Source of the DNA: Hemileia vastatrix
Lineage: Eukaryota > Basidiomycota > Pucciniomycetes > Pucciniales > Zaghouaniaceae
Length of the DNA: 64,000 bases
Reading direction: 5' to 3'
Assembly (NCBI GenBank): GCA_030280995.1
Contig: JASXTE010000002.1
Coordinates: forward strand, 2,592,001-2,656,000
Shown: positions 11,727-24,885 of the stretch, one piece after another
Position numbering within the stretch: position 1 is the first letter of the stretch
How the letters are laid out: each line of letters starts with the position of its first letter
The notes under the pieces: model-generated
Seen by the model: only the letters and a program-made list of their open reading frames with translations
What the model was told of the DNA's origin: nothing
The model's database searches: none
Made by a program: the position numbers and the translations under genes

Positions 11727-13780
11727 ATGGCAAAAATATCAATATGTGATATCAAAACAACTCTGAAAACACATCAGATTCAAGCTATCAATTTTATGAT
11801 AGACTATTAAAATAACTTATCATAAAAGTTAGAAAACCTGTGGAGGCATTTAGAAAACAGCTTGCTGAGAGTAGGTTCTAATAATTATTATGAAAAATTT
11901 CCTGAAGAAGAGTCATCCTCTTCAAGAATTTGTTCAATTCTAGCTGATGATATGGGCTTGGGAAAGACCCTCTCAACTCTTGGCTTAATTACTGTACCTC
12001 AAAGTGAAGCCAGACAACTCCAACTCTTGGGTGGTGGAGAAGAGAAATTTAGGATATCAGAAACTCTCATCATTTTCCCACTTGAAACACTATCAAACTA
12101 GGTCAATGAAATAAGAAATCACTTTGAAGATAATGCACTACCTTTCAAGGCTCCTTATGGGAAGGATTCAAAGAAAATTGATTTTGAGGAGCTTCATAAC
12201 CAACTAGTTGTTTTGACTATCTATGAAACAGTAAGTCCATCTTCTTCAAAGAAAACGCCTCAACCTATTCTGCCAGTAACTCATAGACTCATTTGGTACA
12301 GAATAGTTTTAGATGAGGATCAGTAAGCATTCATTTGAATTACTAAAGTTTTTGAACATAATTTTATAAAAGATGATGAAATGTTTAATATCATTTAAAA
12401 GTATAATCAAGAATCCCCAGTTGTAGAAGAGTCTGAATATAACAGACCTGGAGGCTGAGTATCTACTATGTTTGACAGAAACACCACTTCAGAACCGGAC
12501 AACTAATCTTCAAAGCCTTATATCATTCCTCAGAATTGAAAGATGGCAAGAAAACTGGTTGTATATTAATTTTTGTATGAATCACTACGCAATATAGGGG
12601 GTGGACTTGCTAGCAAGTCCTCAACCTGAACTCAGATGGAACTCAGATGGAACTCAGACTGAACTCAGACTGAACCCATACTGAACTCTACTTGAACACC
12701 CACCTAAAACTGTTCTGCTGAGTGGTGTTCATCCCTGATTGTATGGTTCCTTTATCAATAGCTCAATGTGTGTTCAATCTATGGTGAGTTTGGGTCCAAG
12801 GTTGCGGACTTGCTAGCAAGTCCGCCCCCCATATTGTGTGGTGAATGGGTTAAGCAGAGGAAGCTCTAGCACAATAAGATCAATATATACTCTCATGAAT
12901 GTCATATGTTAGTGGAGGACTAAAGAAGCCATCTTATCACTTCCTCAAAAAATTGAGGAAGGAATATCTGTAGAATTATCAGATCCTTGGCACTCAAAAA
13001 TTACCAATCCTCAAGAACATTTTTCTGAGTATTATGGGACTTCTCCAAACACCAACCTCCCTTGGGACTCAGCTTATTTTTCCAAGAACTGTCAATTTTA
13101 CAGAAATTTTGTAACCACCATGTCTACAAAAATCCAGATCAACCTCCAGCATTTCCTTTCACGTGGAAACATTCAGAAAAGATTATACATCTAATCAGTC
13201 ATTTAGAAAATTTTTTAAAGGTGGAAAGGGGGATAATTTATCCCAAGGCTGTTATATTTTCAGAATATCCAGACTTTTTGGAAATGTAAGTAATTCTAAT
13301 AATTATCAAAATAAGTATTTTTTAGCTTAATAAACATTTCAATATGCTATACATTGAAACAGTATCAAAAAGACTTTAGGTGACCATGGAATCAGCTACA
13401 CAGAGCCTGTAGGAAAGTTGAGCATGAAAAAAAAAGATGAAAATCTGGACAAATTCAAAAACAATGAAAGATGACAAGTTTTTATTGGTACAATCAAGGC
13501 TGCAAGAGTTGAAATAGACTTGAGATGTGTGTAAAATGAATATATAATGGTAAGTAAAAGAGTCTTATATTGAAATAAAAAAGGTTGAAAAAAGAATTTA
13601 TCTTAATATATTGAAACAGGAGCCTAATTGGAATCCAGCAGTTGAACAGCAAGCTGTTGATTGTCTGTATAGAATAGGCCAACAAAATGAGGTTCATTTA
13701 CCCAAGTATTTTGTAAGCAGAAGTATTGAGTTCAGAATTTATAAGATAAAAAGAAAAAATATTGAGCTAACAATGTAGGT
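11727..13780 (+). pseudogene. SNF2-family helicase remnant (Rad5/HLTF-like)
   Basis: Translation in pieces gives the motifs of a SNF2 ATPase in order. These are a Q-type block (LKTHQIQAINFM) near 11760, Walker A in DDMGLGKT near 11945, a motif Ia-like LIIFPL, a DEDQ box near 12315 in place of DEAH/DEGQ, the ILSLPQK segment near 12930, and a C-terminal lobe with FIGTIKA and the WNPAVEQQAVDCLYRIGQ block at 13630-13685. In-frame stops (for example after 12101), shifts and a MITE at 12583-12843 show that it is dead. The ATG at 11727 is the first that fits. Such helicases are often carried in expanded fungal repeat families. Confidence 0.85.
12583..12843. mobile_element. MITE with CACTA-type termini (copy 1)
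   Basis: The copy is 261 bp and starts CACTACGCAATATAGGGGG. The reverse of its other end starts CACCACACAATATGGGGGG. Both ends run into the perfect 18-bp palindrome GGACTTGCTAGCAAGTCC. It is flanked by AAT at 12580-12582 and 12844-12846, the 3-bp duplication expected of CACTA elements. The interior has five or six subterminal GAACTCAGAYK-type 11-mers and no coding capacity. It sits inside the SNF2 remnant. Confidence 0.88.
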
Positions 13781-16305
13781 GAAACTTTCTATAAATAAAG
13801 TTGCATAATAGCTTAAAATTTTTTTTCCGTTCTAATTTTTTATGGCTAAGTGTCCCAAAAATTGGTAATAAGGAATATAAGCCTGCTAGATTATTGATTA
13901 GGGAATTTTTCAATAACTCATATTAGAATTTGAAATTTGTTTAAGTATGTAGGAAATTTTTATTGGGTCTTGACAATTAAGATGTCTTAATTGTTGAGGA
14001 TTAAGAGAAGCGAGATATAATGAAGAATAGCAGTCACTTGGCAAGCCCCTTGGGACTGGAAAAGAATTAAAGAGAGTATTGATTGTGGATACCAAATTAA
14101 ATCTATTATATAACTCCAACTTCTGAAGTATTTCTCCTGAATAAGGGGAATTTTCTCATATTTGAATGTGTTTATGGTCAAGATTTTGTGCAAGTCTTAA
14201 GAATTCTTCAGATCTCTGTGGCAATAAAGTCCACTTAAAAGAACCTTCATCTTCAATTCAGAGTCTGAGCATCACTTGGTGTTTTTGAAAAGATTCTCAT
14301 AGGTTTCACCACTTGGAAGTTGTTTAAGAAGGTGAGTTCGGTTAAAAGAATTCTGAAGAAGATTGTAAAATTTATATAAGCTTAAGTAAAAAAAAAAGAT
14401 AAAAATATTAGTTCTTACTTTCTTTTTTATTTTTTATTTATACTTTCTTATTTTAACTTTTTTATGGAAACTATCAGAATATTTTCCAAGCTGTAATTTA
14501 TCAGCATAACCTATAAACCAGTGGTGAAGAGCACCCATTTGATTTAAGTAGGAAATATGATTAGAGGCCATTGAATAAGAAACCAAATAATTAGTTTCCA
14601 AAGCTTCATCCCGGTGCTTAATAATAATTTTTTCCAAAACTTGATTCCACTAATGAAACCAATCAAGATTCCAAGCAAACATTTTTCAAGGAAATTCGCA
14701 TTGATGAAGCAAGTGGATAAAAGCATTGTTGAATATAGTAGCAATTTGTTCAGAAAAACTGTGATTTCTTTTAGGATATGGCAAATTAATATTAATTTTA
14801 AGAGAGATTATATTGAACAATGAAAACCTGTGTAGATTTTCTTTGGTGGGATTCAGCTTCTATTCATTCAACTGAGGTGAAATATTCAAATGAACACAAC
14901 AGATATTTTACATAGACCTGAAAAAATGAGAAGTATATTGAGGGATTATCTCAATGAATCTTTTATTAGGGGGTATCAAAGTAAGAAACTTGTAATTCTT
15001 TAAAAGGAGTTTCACAACAAAAAAAGAAAGCCACAAACTCAACATTAATTCTCAGTAAAAAGGTATTTTGTTGGAACAATATGGCATATTTTAAAAAATT
15101 ATCATGGTTGATTTGGTGGAGAAAAGAGGTATTTTGAAATGAAAGATTTCCAACTTTGATATCCCCTATTAAGTACACAGGTATTAGTAGGTATTTTTCC
15201 CTAAGGAAAATAAGAACAATTAGAGCTCCTCATGTACTTTATGAAAAGCAAAATTAAGGAAAATATAAAATTTTGAAAGGATATGGCAACAAAAACACTA
15301 CTATATTAAATTTTTATTTGAAAAGAATTTATAATGAAGAGTTGAGTGGACAGACAGATGAGCTTTCTCATGAGTATCTTTTTCTATAAAATATTGATAT
15401 CTATGTATCTCCATAATTAATTAAAAAGGAAATAACCTGGCTGTAATAGAAAATTATTGCAAGATAAAGGGGTAAAAATATAATGCAGAATCATTTTGAT
15501 TTTACAAGTTATTTTGATAATATTTTAATTCAAATAATGACCTTATTTGAGCTTGTGGATTTTATTGACAAACTTATTTTAAAAATTTATATTAACACAT
15601 TATTAGTAGGTGTATAGTTTATTGACCAAGATTACTCAGAAACCATACCAATTTTTTCAGAGTTTGGAATAAGAAGATTAATGTAAAAATTCTCTTTTTT
15701 AGATTCTGGAAGCTTTACTTTGATGACCTCTTAGATTTAAAAATTTTAAAATAATATGTTTTGTTGGGAAGATATTTATTTTTCAGACTGTAAATCTATA
15801 TTTTAAAAAATAAATATTATAAATTTTTTTATATCTTATAGTGATTATTAGTGAAAACCTTTTTGTTACTTGGCAGAATTTTATTAATTCAGGTGATTGT
15901 AGAAAAAAAATTGCAACACTTAAATAACATTATTACTATAAATTAAATGGTATTATTTTGATTCAAGTTATATCATAGTTTCTCCTATATTTAAAAATGC
16001 AATCAATTTTTATTCTCTTATAGTATTATGCTTTGTACAAAATAAGCTGTTTGATAAGCATGTATGCAACATTGTAAAATTTAGCAATTCCAAAACATTT
16101 TGCTGATTAAGAGTATGGTTAGCTACTTAATGCATGGTTTCTATGCATGGAACAAACATTCAAAGAAATGCATGGTAAACAACTTGTTGATAAACTTCTT
16201 GAGAGGTAAAAATTAGCCTATTTTAGTAAGGGCTTCACAATAAATAAATATTTTTTTCAATCACTACCTTCCAGTAACATATTTCTTATATCCAGAAGTC
16301 ATAAA
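13781..16305. other. Decayed region with unrecognised minus-strand coding remnants
   Basis: On the minus strand, 15178-14966, 14823-14434 and 14193-13910 translate into protein-like text with mixed composition and some shared frames (for example RINVEFVAFFFCC near 15040 and LHHWFIGYADKL near 14510). Stops break them up, and I do not recognise a family. They may be exons of one dead gene transcribed leftward. Bases 15200-16305 are AT-rich with no visible feature. Confidence 0.35.
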
Positions 16306-19300
16306 TTGCCACCATTTTTTTGTGTTTGTAAATGTGAAGATCATGGATGTTCATCAAGAAAGCATCAGAAATCATTGGGAAGCGGTAAAGTTGGTTTAGA
16401 TTTTCAAACATATCAGTCATACTCCAAACATGAAGAGGAAAGAAATTGCAAAGCAAAGATGGTTGGTACATTGAGCACTTCACCTAAATAAGGATCCAAC
16501 ATCAAAGATCTTGTAAGACATAAATAGTTGGTAAATAAAGAGAAATTATGTTTCAATTAATCTTTATTTTTTTCTTTGATTAGGGTAAGCCTGTTTTGGA
16601 TACAATTGGATCTCTACCGCAGTCAAATGATTTGAATTTTGAAGAGCTTTATAGCCAAAAGATAATGTGGCAAGCAGCAAAACTTTCTCTAATCCATCAT
16701 ATAAGCAAAGAAGGTTGTGCTCAATTTTTTGTGTGACTAAATAAACAAACTCAAACTTCTTAGTGACGTAGGTAAACTAGATACTAGTAGAATTATCAGC
16801 CTGATTCTCCTTTCTATAGAGACAATTTTTAATTGATTGCAACTCAATCCATTATTTGTTACCAAGAAATGCTGTGCTAAGTGCTCTACTCTTTATGAGA
16901 ATTATCCAAAACACCAACCATCAATCTTCTGATGTACTCAACCTTTTTTTTTATCCTCAAAGTGCTATTTGAAAGATTTAGAACAGAGAGAAGAAACTGT
17001 AAATTGTGATGAAAGTTTGTATTTGGCTACGTACAAACAAGAAGAAGCAATATACCATCCATGTAAAATATTTCATCACAACAGCTTGGTTGACTGGCTT
17101 TCAGGAAAGCTTCTACTAATTAAATTCAAGATGCTTACCAAGAAAAAAAATGACTTTCTAGAAAACATGGAAAGAAATGTGATAAAAGATGTATATGATG
17201 GTTTTTTTGTGGAAAAATATTCTAGATATTTCTATGACTCAAAATAGAAGTGATGATGGATATAAAAAAACACAAGGTAATTTAATTTTTAGTTTATATG
17301 TTGACTGGTTTAGGCAAGGTTGCAAATGTATTTGAGGTAATTGTAAATATGTGGGTAATATCTTGTTGGTGTGTATTAACTTGCCTCCAGAAGATCAATA
17401 CAAAACAAAAAATCTATTATTGTAAGCTATTAGTCCTGGTCCAGCTGAGCCAGCAAGAGAAAAAATAAATCATCTTCTGAAGCCTCTTGTTGATGAACTA
17501 AAGACTCTATGGGATGGCATATTTATTGAAAAAACACCTCACTATCCATGAGGCCAAAAAATAAGGGCTGCATTATTCTCTTTAATAGGAGACATTCCTG
17601 CAATACAAAAGATTTCCGTTTTTACAAGTCACTCACTCACTAAGTTCTGCTCTGTGTGTAATATTTCAAAAGATAAAATTGGTGAGCATCAAGTTGAAAA
17701 AATTTCTTTACATACTCATGAGGATCATATGCTCTGGGCAGAGAAGTGTAAAAAGTGTCATTCACATTGGGAGCAGGTATCTATTGCTAGGACTCATGGG
17801 GTTTGATGGAGAAAGCTTAATAATCTTGTATAATGGCATCCTATGGAATATTTATCAATTGAATTGATGTATTCACACATGCTTGCAAATCTTAAAGATC
17901 ACAGTCTAAATTTTTATCTAATAAAAATGCCACAATTGACCTAGAAAAAAATCTGAAAAAGGAAAAAATTGGCATGTAAGAAGAGACAATGATGATGCAC
18001 GCACTGATATATTTCTAAACAATCAATATAAAAAACATATAAGCAGCTTAATCAGCAGAGATACTGATAATATTGAACCAGTGGGATGGCACAAAAGACT
18101 ACAATATACAAGTAAAACAATACTGTCACTAACATATCTTAGAATGGATAATGGAGGAGCTGAATCAGAAGTATCAAACAGCAGGACAAAGTCATCAAGT
18201 TCTGAACATCACTTTTGAACCTTAGAGTTTGGCACACATCATGCTTCTGGAAGTGAAAATGGAAATTCAACTTATAACTTAAGGCAAACAAGTATTAGCA
18301 TGTCTGAATGTGAAAGATCTAATTTATCCCTTGATACTATTATAAGTGATGAAGATAAAAAGAAAGGCAAAGAGAAAGAAAGCAAAAGAACTATAAATCC
18401 ACAATTTTCAGCCACTGAGCGAGAGGCAGTGAGGAAGGTGATTGATCAAATAAAAAAACCCTCCTTGATTTCATAAGTGCCAAAACAAGTAGGATATAAA
18501 AAGTCAGGTTCCCTCAAAGCTGTGGAGTGGCTTGTAATTTATACTGTTTACTTTCCTTTGTCACTTATCTCCCTTTGGGTAGAAGAATTAAATCAAGCCT
18601 AGACATCAGTGACTTCAGAACACAAACCTAGAGAATATTATCTTCTCAAATCACTTACCACTTTAAATTCAAATACCAACTTTTTGACTTTAAAAAATGT
18701 ATCAACCAATGAAGTTGATGATTTGAAACAACTGATATTGGACTATAATAAATGCTTGGAAGAAGGTTGGGAAAAATCATCTTTAAGCCAAATCTGCGTT
18801 TCACTAATCATTTTCCAGAAATGATTAAACATTTTGGTCCACCTGTAGGTATGGCTACTTGGGCTGCTGAAAGATTTAATGCTATATTATTGGAAATTCC
18901 ACACAATAATCATCCAGGTATTTAGTTTGGAAATTGGGTGCTTAAAAATGAAAATGAGCTAATTTATTTTTATTGAACATAGAAGAAATACCACAGAACA
19001 TGCTTAAGCACTGGCATTGGAAGTCTAGGGTATTGGAACTAGGTGAAGCTGAAGATGATGCTCAGTATGTTTCTAAAATAATAAAAGTTGAACACGATAC
19101 AAAAAAAAGACATATACATTTAACTGAGGCATTATTTACAAAATGAGTAAGGGCATGCTTGAGAAAAAGACATCAAAACAGGCTTTGTTACCATCAGAGA
19201 AGGTAGGAGACCAGGTAGATGAAAATGTAACAAGAATATTGGTCCATGGAGAGGGGTATAAGACTCATGACCAGAATGCTGGTAATTCTACCATTGAATT

Positions 19301-19620
19301 CTACTATGGAAAAGATAGTAAGTTTGAGAATATTGATCATCTTTTTAGTTCAAAGTATGATAATGAAAAAGTCTATCTAATTGTAAGTCCATTTAAGGAG
19401 CTTATTCCAGAAGATACAAAAAAGGATCCCTTTAAGGGGTTTCCACAAGTGCATTTCCATTTAATAAGAGTATAAAAAGCAACACAAATTTTTATAAATC
19501 AAGATTCAATTATTAGACATTCAGCCACTCTACAGCACCAAAGGGGAATGTTTGGAATAAAGTACAATGTTATCACTGGTGTTGGACTTCAGAAATAGTA
19601 AGTAAAAAAATTAAACAACA
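16306..19620 (+). pseudogene. Plavaka/Tnp2-type transposase (CACTA superfamily), degenerate
   Basis: Several blocks characteristic of the basidiomycete Plavaka/Tnp2 family appear in order. First is a Cys/His-rich start (CVCKCEDHGC, near 16320). Next come a Cys-X2-Cys segment near 16875, SLYVDWFRQG near 17295, INLPPEDQYKTKN near 17375, and GPAEPAREKINHLLKPLVDE near 17440. RAALFSLIGDIPA with a Cys-X2-Cys follow near 17570-17650. The WHPMEY...MYSHMLANLKDH block is near 17840-17890, and FGPPVGMATWAAERFNAIL near 18835-18890. The C-terminal IIRHSATLQHQRGMFGI block is near 19515. Stops, shifts and possible introns separate the blocks, so it is not functional as read. No matching terminal repeats were found around it. 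Confidence 0.8.
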
Positions 19621-20061
19621 TGGAGATTTTATTTTTGTTAATATATTCAAAATTATTTAGGGTTGGTAAGAATTTGGAGGATTTGAAATTTTTGTAATAG
19701 ATTTTTGGAACAGCTATATTCAAGATAAATAAATAAAACTATTTGACATTTTGCCTAAATTTTTAACCAAACAATAACAAGGTCATTAATTATGGTTTAG
19801 AACCCCTGCTATTAATGAGTGACATTTTATTGTAAATTTAATTTCAACTAAAAGAAATTCAATTTACTATACAAAGTCTACCTATACTTGAAAGATATTA
19901 TAAATAATTCAGAACAAGGGTTGAAAAATCTAAGAACCATATTTTAAAAGCCAATAAATCCAAGTTTTCCACTATTTTTTTGCTTGAATATTTTATTCAT
20001 TAAACTCACAATTAAAATGTATAGCTAATTTCTCTTTAATATTATCTTGTCTATATTCTGA

Positions 20062-21792
20062 ATGTTAATAATTTTTGTTTTATTTTTTATAAAGCACAGA
20101 ATTTCTAATACTGGTGATGCCATGCAGGTTTATACTCCATTAGCAAGTAACTTGAGAGGGAAAAATAATCCTCACCTCAAAATTCTAGAACAGGTGATTT
20201 GGGTCCAGTTCTCACTGAAAATCCTAGAGAAAATCCAGGTAAACCCTAACCTCCTCCTCAGTCTTCATCAGATCTTCAAATTTTATCAACTGATTGCTCT
20301 TCTAATATCTTAAATACAGATGGTTAATATGCACCTTGTAATTCTCAGCAGCAAGCAGAAAAGTGTAGGGAATGATTAGACTAGTATGTTTTTGAATCAG
20401 TTTCTTGGAAAAGGTGGGGAAGCCACTTCTGCTAACCCTGCAGCCAGTACCAGTGAACATGGTGAGTAAACTTTTCCAACATTCTTTTATTTTTAAAAAA
20501 AGGCTTACCAATTTTATTTTTCAAAAATTTGCAGTTAATACCTCTCTTATAATTCAAGCTACTGATCAGCGCAGAATACTTGATGCTGAGTCACTTCAAA
20601 ATGACCAAAAATTGTCAATGGTTAGAAGCATAGTTACAAAGTGTGATGTACCAAGGAGCTCAGATTCTATTAACCAAAATATATATCACTTTTTGAAGTT
20701 CTTTCTTGGTGGAACCATTAATGTATCTAAGTTTCCTATTGGCCCAACAATCAAAGAGGTTACAGACTGGAAGAGTTGGCATGATTACAAGAAATTGATA
20801 ATTGAAACATCATTAAAACAGATTCAAAAATAACTGCAGGTAACTTCAGCTGCTGATTGTCAATTTATTTTTACAAATACTTCCATGATCTTAAGTTCTG
20901 AAATTCATCTACCAACTTTTATTTCAACACCTGAGCCCCAAAGACTAAAGGAAGGAGCTTCTGTACCAATCTCTTTAAAACAAAATTTGGAATGAGAGCT
21001 TTAAGAGAAAGGATTTTTTCAACTTGCTTTTGATAGGAACTGTCAAAATTTCTCCGAGTCACAATGGAATCAAGTAATATGGAGTGTATTATCAGACCAT
21101 TGTATTAAGTGGCTCTCAAAATTGAAAAATATTGATTCAGAAAAACTCAGTCTTACACCAATCATTGTCAAGAAATGGCTGGTCAACAAGGGAAAGGAGA
21201 TTTGAAAGGTGGCTGGTCAAAAAAGTGAGGTGATTGAGGCAAGTAGAAAGGAAAAGAATCAAGAGCATAGATAAAGAATTATCAAACAAAGTTGTTTATT
21301 CAAAGCATAATAACTAAAGAAAGTCTTTTACTAATTTGATTTTATTTTAAATTTCAAAAAACTGCTATGACATGGCAAGATAAAAGTGCATTGATCAGCC
21401 AGGCTTTGTAGCACTTTTTCATGATACAAGTCTCATACCTTATTTAGAAGAAAAAAAAACCCCATCTGGAAGAGAAATGTCCTATACAAGTAGTTCCTGG
21501 ATGGAGAAATCCAGAACTCAATGAAATTTTAGATAAAATGGACAACTTGACTAAAAGGATGGCCAATTCAAATGTTGAAAAGGTTTCGATGAAGAAACTT
21601 TATGATTGTTCAACTAAAAAGACAGCTTCAACAGATGGTATCTTGAATGTGCCCAAATTCCTGCTGAAAAACTGCTATTCACCTGGATATTTAGAAAATT
21701 TATTGCTTAATGAGATGAAATTACTTGAGGTTAAACAAGATATAGATTTTGATAAAAATAATAAAGCACTAGATAAAGAAGCAGAACCTTAA
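20062..21792 (+). pseudogene. Unrecognised companion gene of the transposase, degenerate
   Basis: Coding-like segments lie at 20080-20300 (Ser/Pro/Asn-rich), 20405-20833, 20840-21290 and 21538-21792. A likely GT-AG intron at about 20461-20534 joins the second segment to a Gly-Gly-Glu tail. The last segment ends in a compact domain with NVPKFLLKNCYSPGYLENLL. I do not recognise the protein. Its position just downstream of the transposase on the same strand suggests an accessory ORF of the same DNA element, with stops throughout. Confidence 0.4.
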
Positions 21793-22440
21793 ATATTTTA
21801 CCCCACTTGTAACCATATATATAAAGTGATAATAATCTTTTTAATCAAATAACATTATTATTCTTTTTTAAAATATATTGCTAATTGATGTATAAGATAA
21901 CAGATAGAAAAAGAATTTACAATTATAAAAATATTAAGAATAGAAAAATAGATATATATATTTGTAAAACCTTAAGACATGAAAAACATTTTGATATAAT
22001 AAATGTGAATTTTTTTTATGCACTTTATATGAACTTTAAATAAATTAAATTGAATCTATTCTCAGATACTTACAACCAGATTAAATTAAAAACCTAAAAC
22101 AAGAATAGAATTAGACTCTGATTTTCAATTTAACATACCTATTTTTCAATAATTATGATGGCTTTTTTATTGGCTAAACATCAGGAATGATTAGTATAAA
22201 AATGCACATGAGAAAATATTTATGAAAGTGAACACCATCCCTGACAAAAAAAAATCATTAAAGGAACTCAATAATCCATCACCATAGTTAATAAACAAAA
22301 TATGTACAAAAAATTAAAGCATCCAACCCATTGAAATTCAAGTTCACAAGGATCTTAAAAAATAATTTTCAAAATTTCCCTTATCACAACAATAATTGAA
22401 AATTATTAATCATTAGAAACAAAAAAATCCTCAGTTTATA
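21793..22440. other. AT-rich gap, nothing recognised
   Basis: No ORF with protein-like composition, repeat or RNA gene was visible between the transposon remnant and the left arm of palindrome 1. Confidence 0.5.
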
Positions 22441-22529
22441 TTTGTTTTTCATGCCTTAATAAAATAAAAGAGGCTTTAAAAACATGTAATTGATAAAAAT
22501 ACTTCAGTAGATTTTAAGTATTGTGCTAT

Positions 22530-22792
22530 CACTATGCAATATAGGGGGTGGACTTGCTTTAAGGTCCTCAACCTGAACTCAGATGGAACTCAGATAGAAC
22601 TCATACTGAACTAGTACTGAACCCATACTGAACTCTACTTGAAAACACACCTAAAACTTTTCTGCTGAGTGGTTTTCATCCCTGATTTTATGGTTCCTTT
22701 ATCAATAGCTCAATGTGTGTTCAATCTGTGCTGAGTTTGGGTCCAAGTTTGTGGACTCGCTGGCAAGTGCGCCCCCCCCATATTTTGTGGTG
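22530..22792. mobile_element. MITE with CACTA-type termini (copy 2)
   Basis: The copy is 263 bp, starts CACTATGCAATATAGGGGG and ends in TTTTGTGGTG. It is flanked by TAT at 22527-22529 and 22793-22795. It is the same family as 12583-12843, though the inner palindromes are partly eroded. Confidence 0.85.
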
Positions 22793-24133
22793 TATGTGTC
22801 CAGGACAAGTTGGTCCAAACTAATTCTGGATACTCTTGCCATAGAAAGTCTCTTATTACTTCAAGGAAAGCTAAAAAAAATCCCACATACCAAAGATAAA
22901 TGATGCTATCTAAATTTTAGTTTGGCCGTACTTGTGCTGGACACTTTTCCAATATGAAGTTGATAAAGTGCATGTTTATTTAAGAGAAGTGAGGCGTTCC
23001 TCATAAAAGTGTCCAGCACAATCTATCTGAGCTTGTGCAGGACAATTTTACCCAAAAACCATTTTCATGGCACCAAATATCTACATTTTATGAGAATTTT
23101 TTTTTGGATTTCCTTGCAATTTTTAGTCACTGGTCTTGGTCAAAGTGCCCAACACAAGTTTGGCTGAGCGTGTTCTGGACACATTTTTAATATGAAGTTG
23201 GTAAGGTGCATGTTTATTTAAGAGTAGTAAGGTGTTCTTCATAAAAGTGTCCAGCACAAGTATGGCTGAACTTGTGATGGACACTTTTACCTAAAAACAA
23301 TATGATGCCATCAATTATCTTTATTGTGTGGGTTTTTTTTTAATATTCCATGAAAGTTTAAGTCACTGGTCTGGGTCAAAGTCTCCAGCACAAGTTTTCC
23401 CAATCTTGTGCTGGACACTTTTATGAGGAACACCGCACTTCTCTTAAATAAAAATGCACCTTACCAACTTCATATTAGAAATGTGCCCAGCTTAAGTTTG
23501 ACTGAACTTGTGCTGGACACCTTTACCAAGTCCAGTGACTAAAAATTGCAAGAAAAACTATAAAAATAGCCTATATAATGAATATAATTGAAGGTATCAA
23601 ATTGTTTTTAACTAAAAATTTCCAGCACCAGTTCAGCCATGCTTGTGCTGGACACTTTTATGAAGAACACCTCAATTCTCTTAAATAAACATGCACCTTA
23701 CCAACTTCATATTGAAAATGTGTCAAGAAAATGCTCAGCCAAACTTGTGTTTGGCACTTTGACTGAGACCAGTGACTAAAAATTGTAAGGAAAACCAAAA
23801 AAAAATTGCCCATATAATGAAGATAATTGATGCCATGAAAATGTTTTTTTGGTAAACTTTTCCTGCACAAGCTCAGACAGATTGTTCTGGACACTTTTAT
23901 GAGGAACACCTCACTTCTCTTAAATAAAAATGCACTTTATCAACTTCATATTGGAAAAGTGTCAAGCACAAGTACGGCCTAGCTTGTGCTGGACACTTTT
24001 ACCAAAAAATTTAGATAGCATCAATTATCTTTGGTATGTGGGATTTTTTTTTTAGCTTTCCTTGAAGTAATAAAAGACTGTCCATGGCAAGAGTATCCAG
24101 CATAAGTTTGGACCAACTTGTCCTGGACACATA

Positions 24134-24394
24134 CACCACAAAATACGGGGGGCAGACTTGCTAGCAAGTCCACAAACTTGGACCCAAGCTCACCACGGAT
24201 TGAACACACATTGAGCTATTGATAAAGGAACCATAAAATCAGGGATGAACACCACTCAGAAGAAAAGTTTCAGGTGAGTTTTCAAGTAGAGTTCAGTATG
24301 GGTTCAGTACAAGTTCAGTCTGAGTTCCATCTGAGTTCCATCTGAGTTCAGGTTGAGGATTTTCTAGCAAGTCCACTCCCTATATTGCTTAGTG
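24134..24394. mobile_element. MITE with CACTA-type termini (copy 3, mirror of copy 2)
   Basis: It runs from CACCACAAAATACGGGG to TTGCTTAGTG, flanked by ATA at 24131-24133 and 24395-24397. It lies in inverse orientation to copy 2 and forms the opposite arm of palindrome 1. Confidence 0.85.
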
Positions 24395-24484
24395 ATAGCA
24401 CAATCCTTAAAATATACTGAACTTTTTTTATCAATTACATGTTATTAAAGGGAAAAAACCTAGCTCATGAAAAAATTCAATTAT

Positions 24485-24523
24485 CACCATGGGAAATCTG
24501 GGGGTGAACTGCTAGCAGTTCCC
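24485..24523 (+). repeat. Left terminal inverted repeat of the 9.84-kb element
   Basis: CACCA start, then a G5 run, then the perfect 16-bp palindrome GAACTGCTAGCAGTTC. Confidence 0.8.
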
Positions 24524-24885
24524 TCTTTTTGAAACTATTAGGAATTTGTCAGGAAACTGTTTGGAAACCATCCTGAAACTTTCAGAAAGATGTTTTTAAA
24601 TCTGATGAAAAAACATTGAAAAAATAAACTGTCACAGATTGAATCCAGAACAATCCCTCCTTGAGCAGAGCTTAAGAACCACATTGAACATCAGTTAATC
24701 TCAGGTTTGGCAAAAGGTTGAACAACATCACTTAGCATACCTTAATATTCAAATATTAAACTTGAATATATGTTGCGTGTTTGATATAGATGCATATGCA
24801 TTTGAATTTGCATGGTGGATACTTATTGCATGCTAAAAATTGATGTGAATTGCCTATCCAAAGTGTATGCATAATGACTATGAAG

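Larger units (their letters stand above)
22440..24470. repeat. Palindrome 1: ~1-kb inverted duplication
   Basis: The two arms meet near 23455. They mirror each other over a unique flank (the TGTGCTAT/ATAGCACA stretch and about 60-90 bp beyond), a MITE with its target duplication, and internal segments with hairpins of the GTGTCCAGCACAAG type. The MITE and its TSD are mirrored too, so the inverted duplication came after the MITE insertion. Small ORFs inside are by-products of the repeat. Confidence 0.8.
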
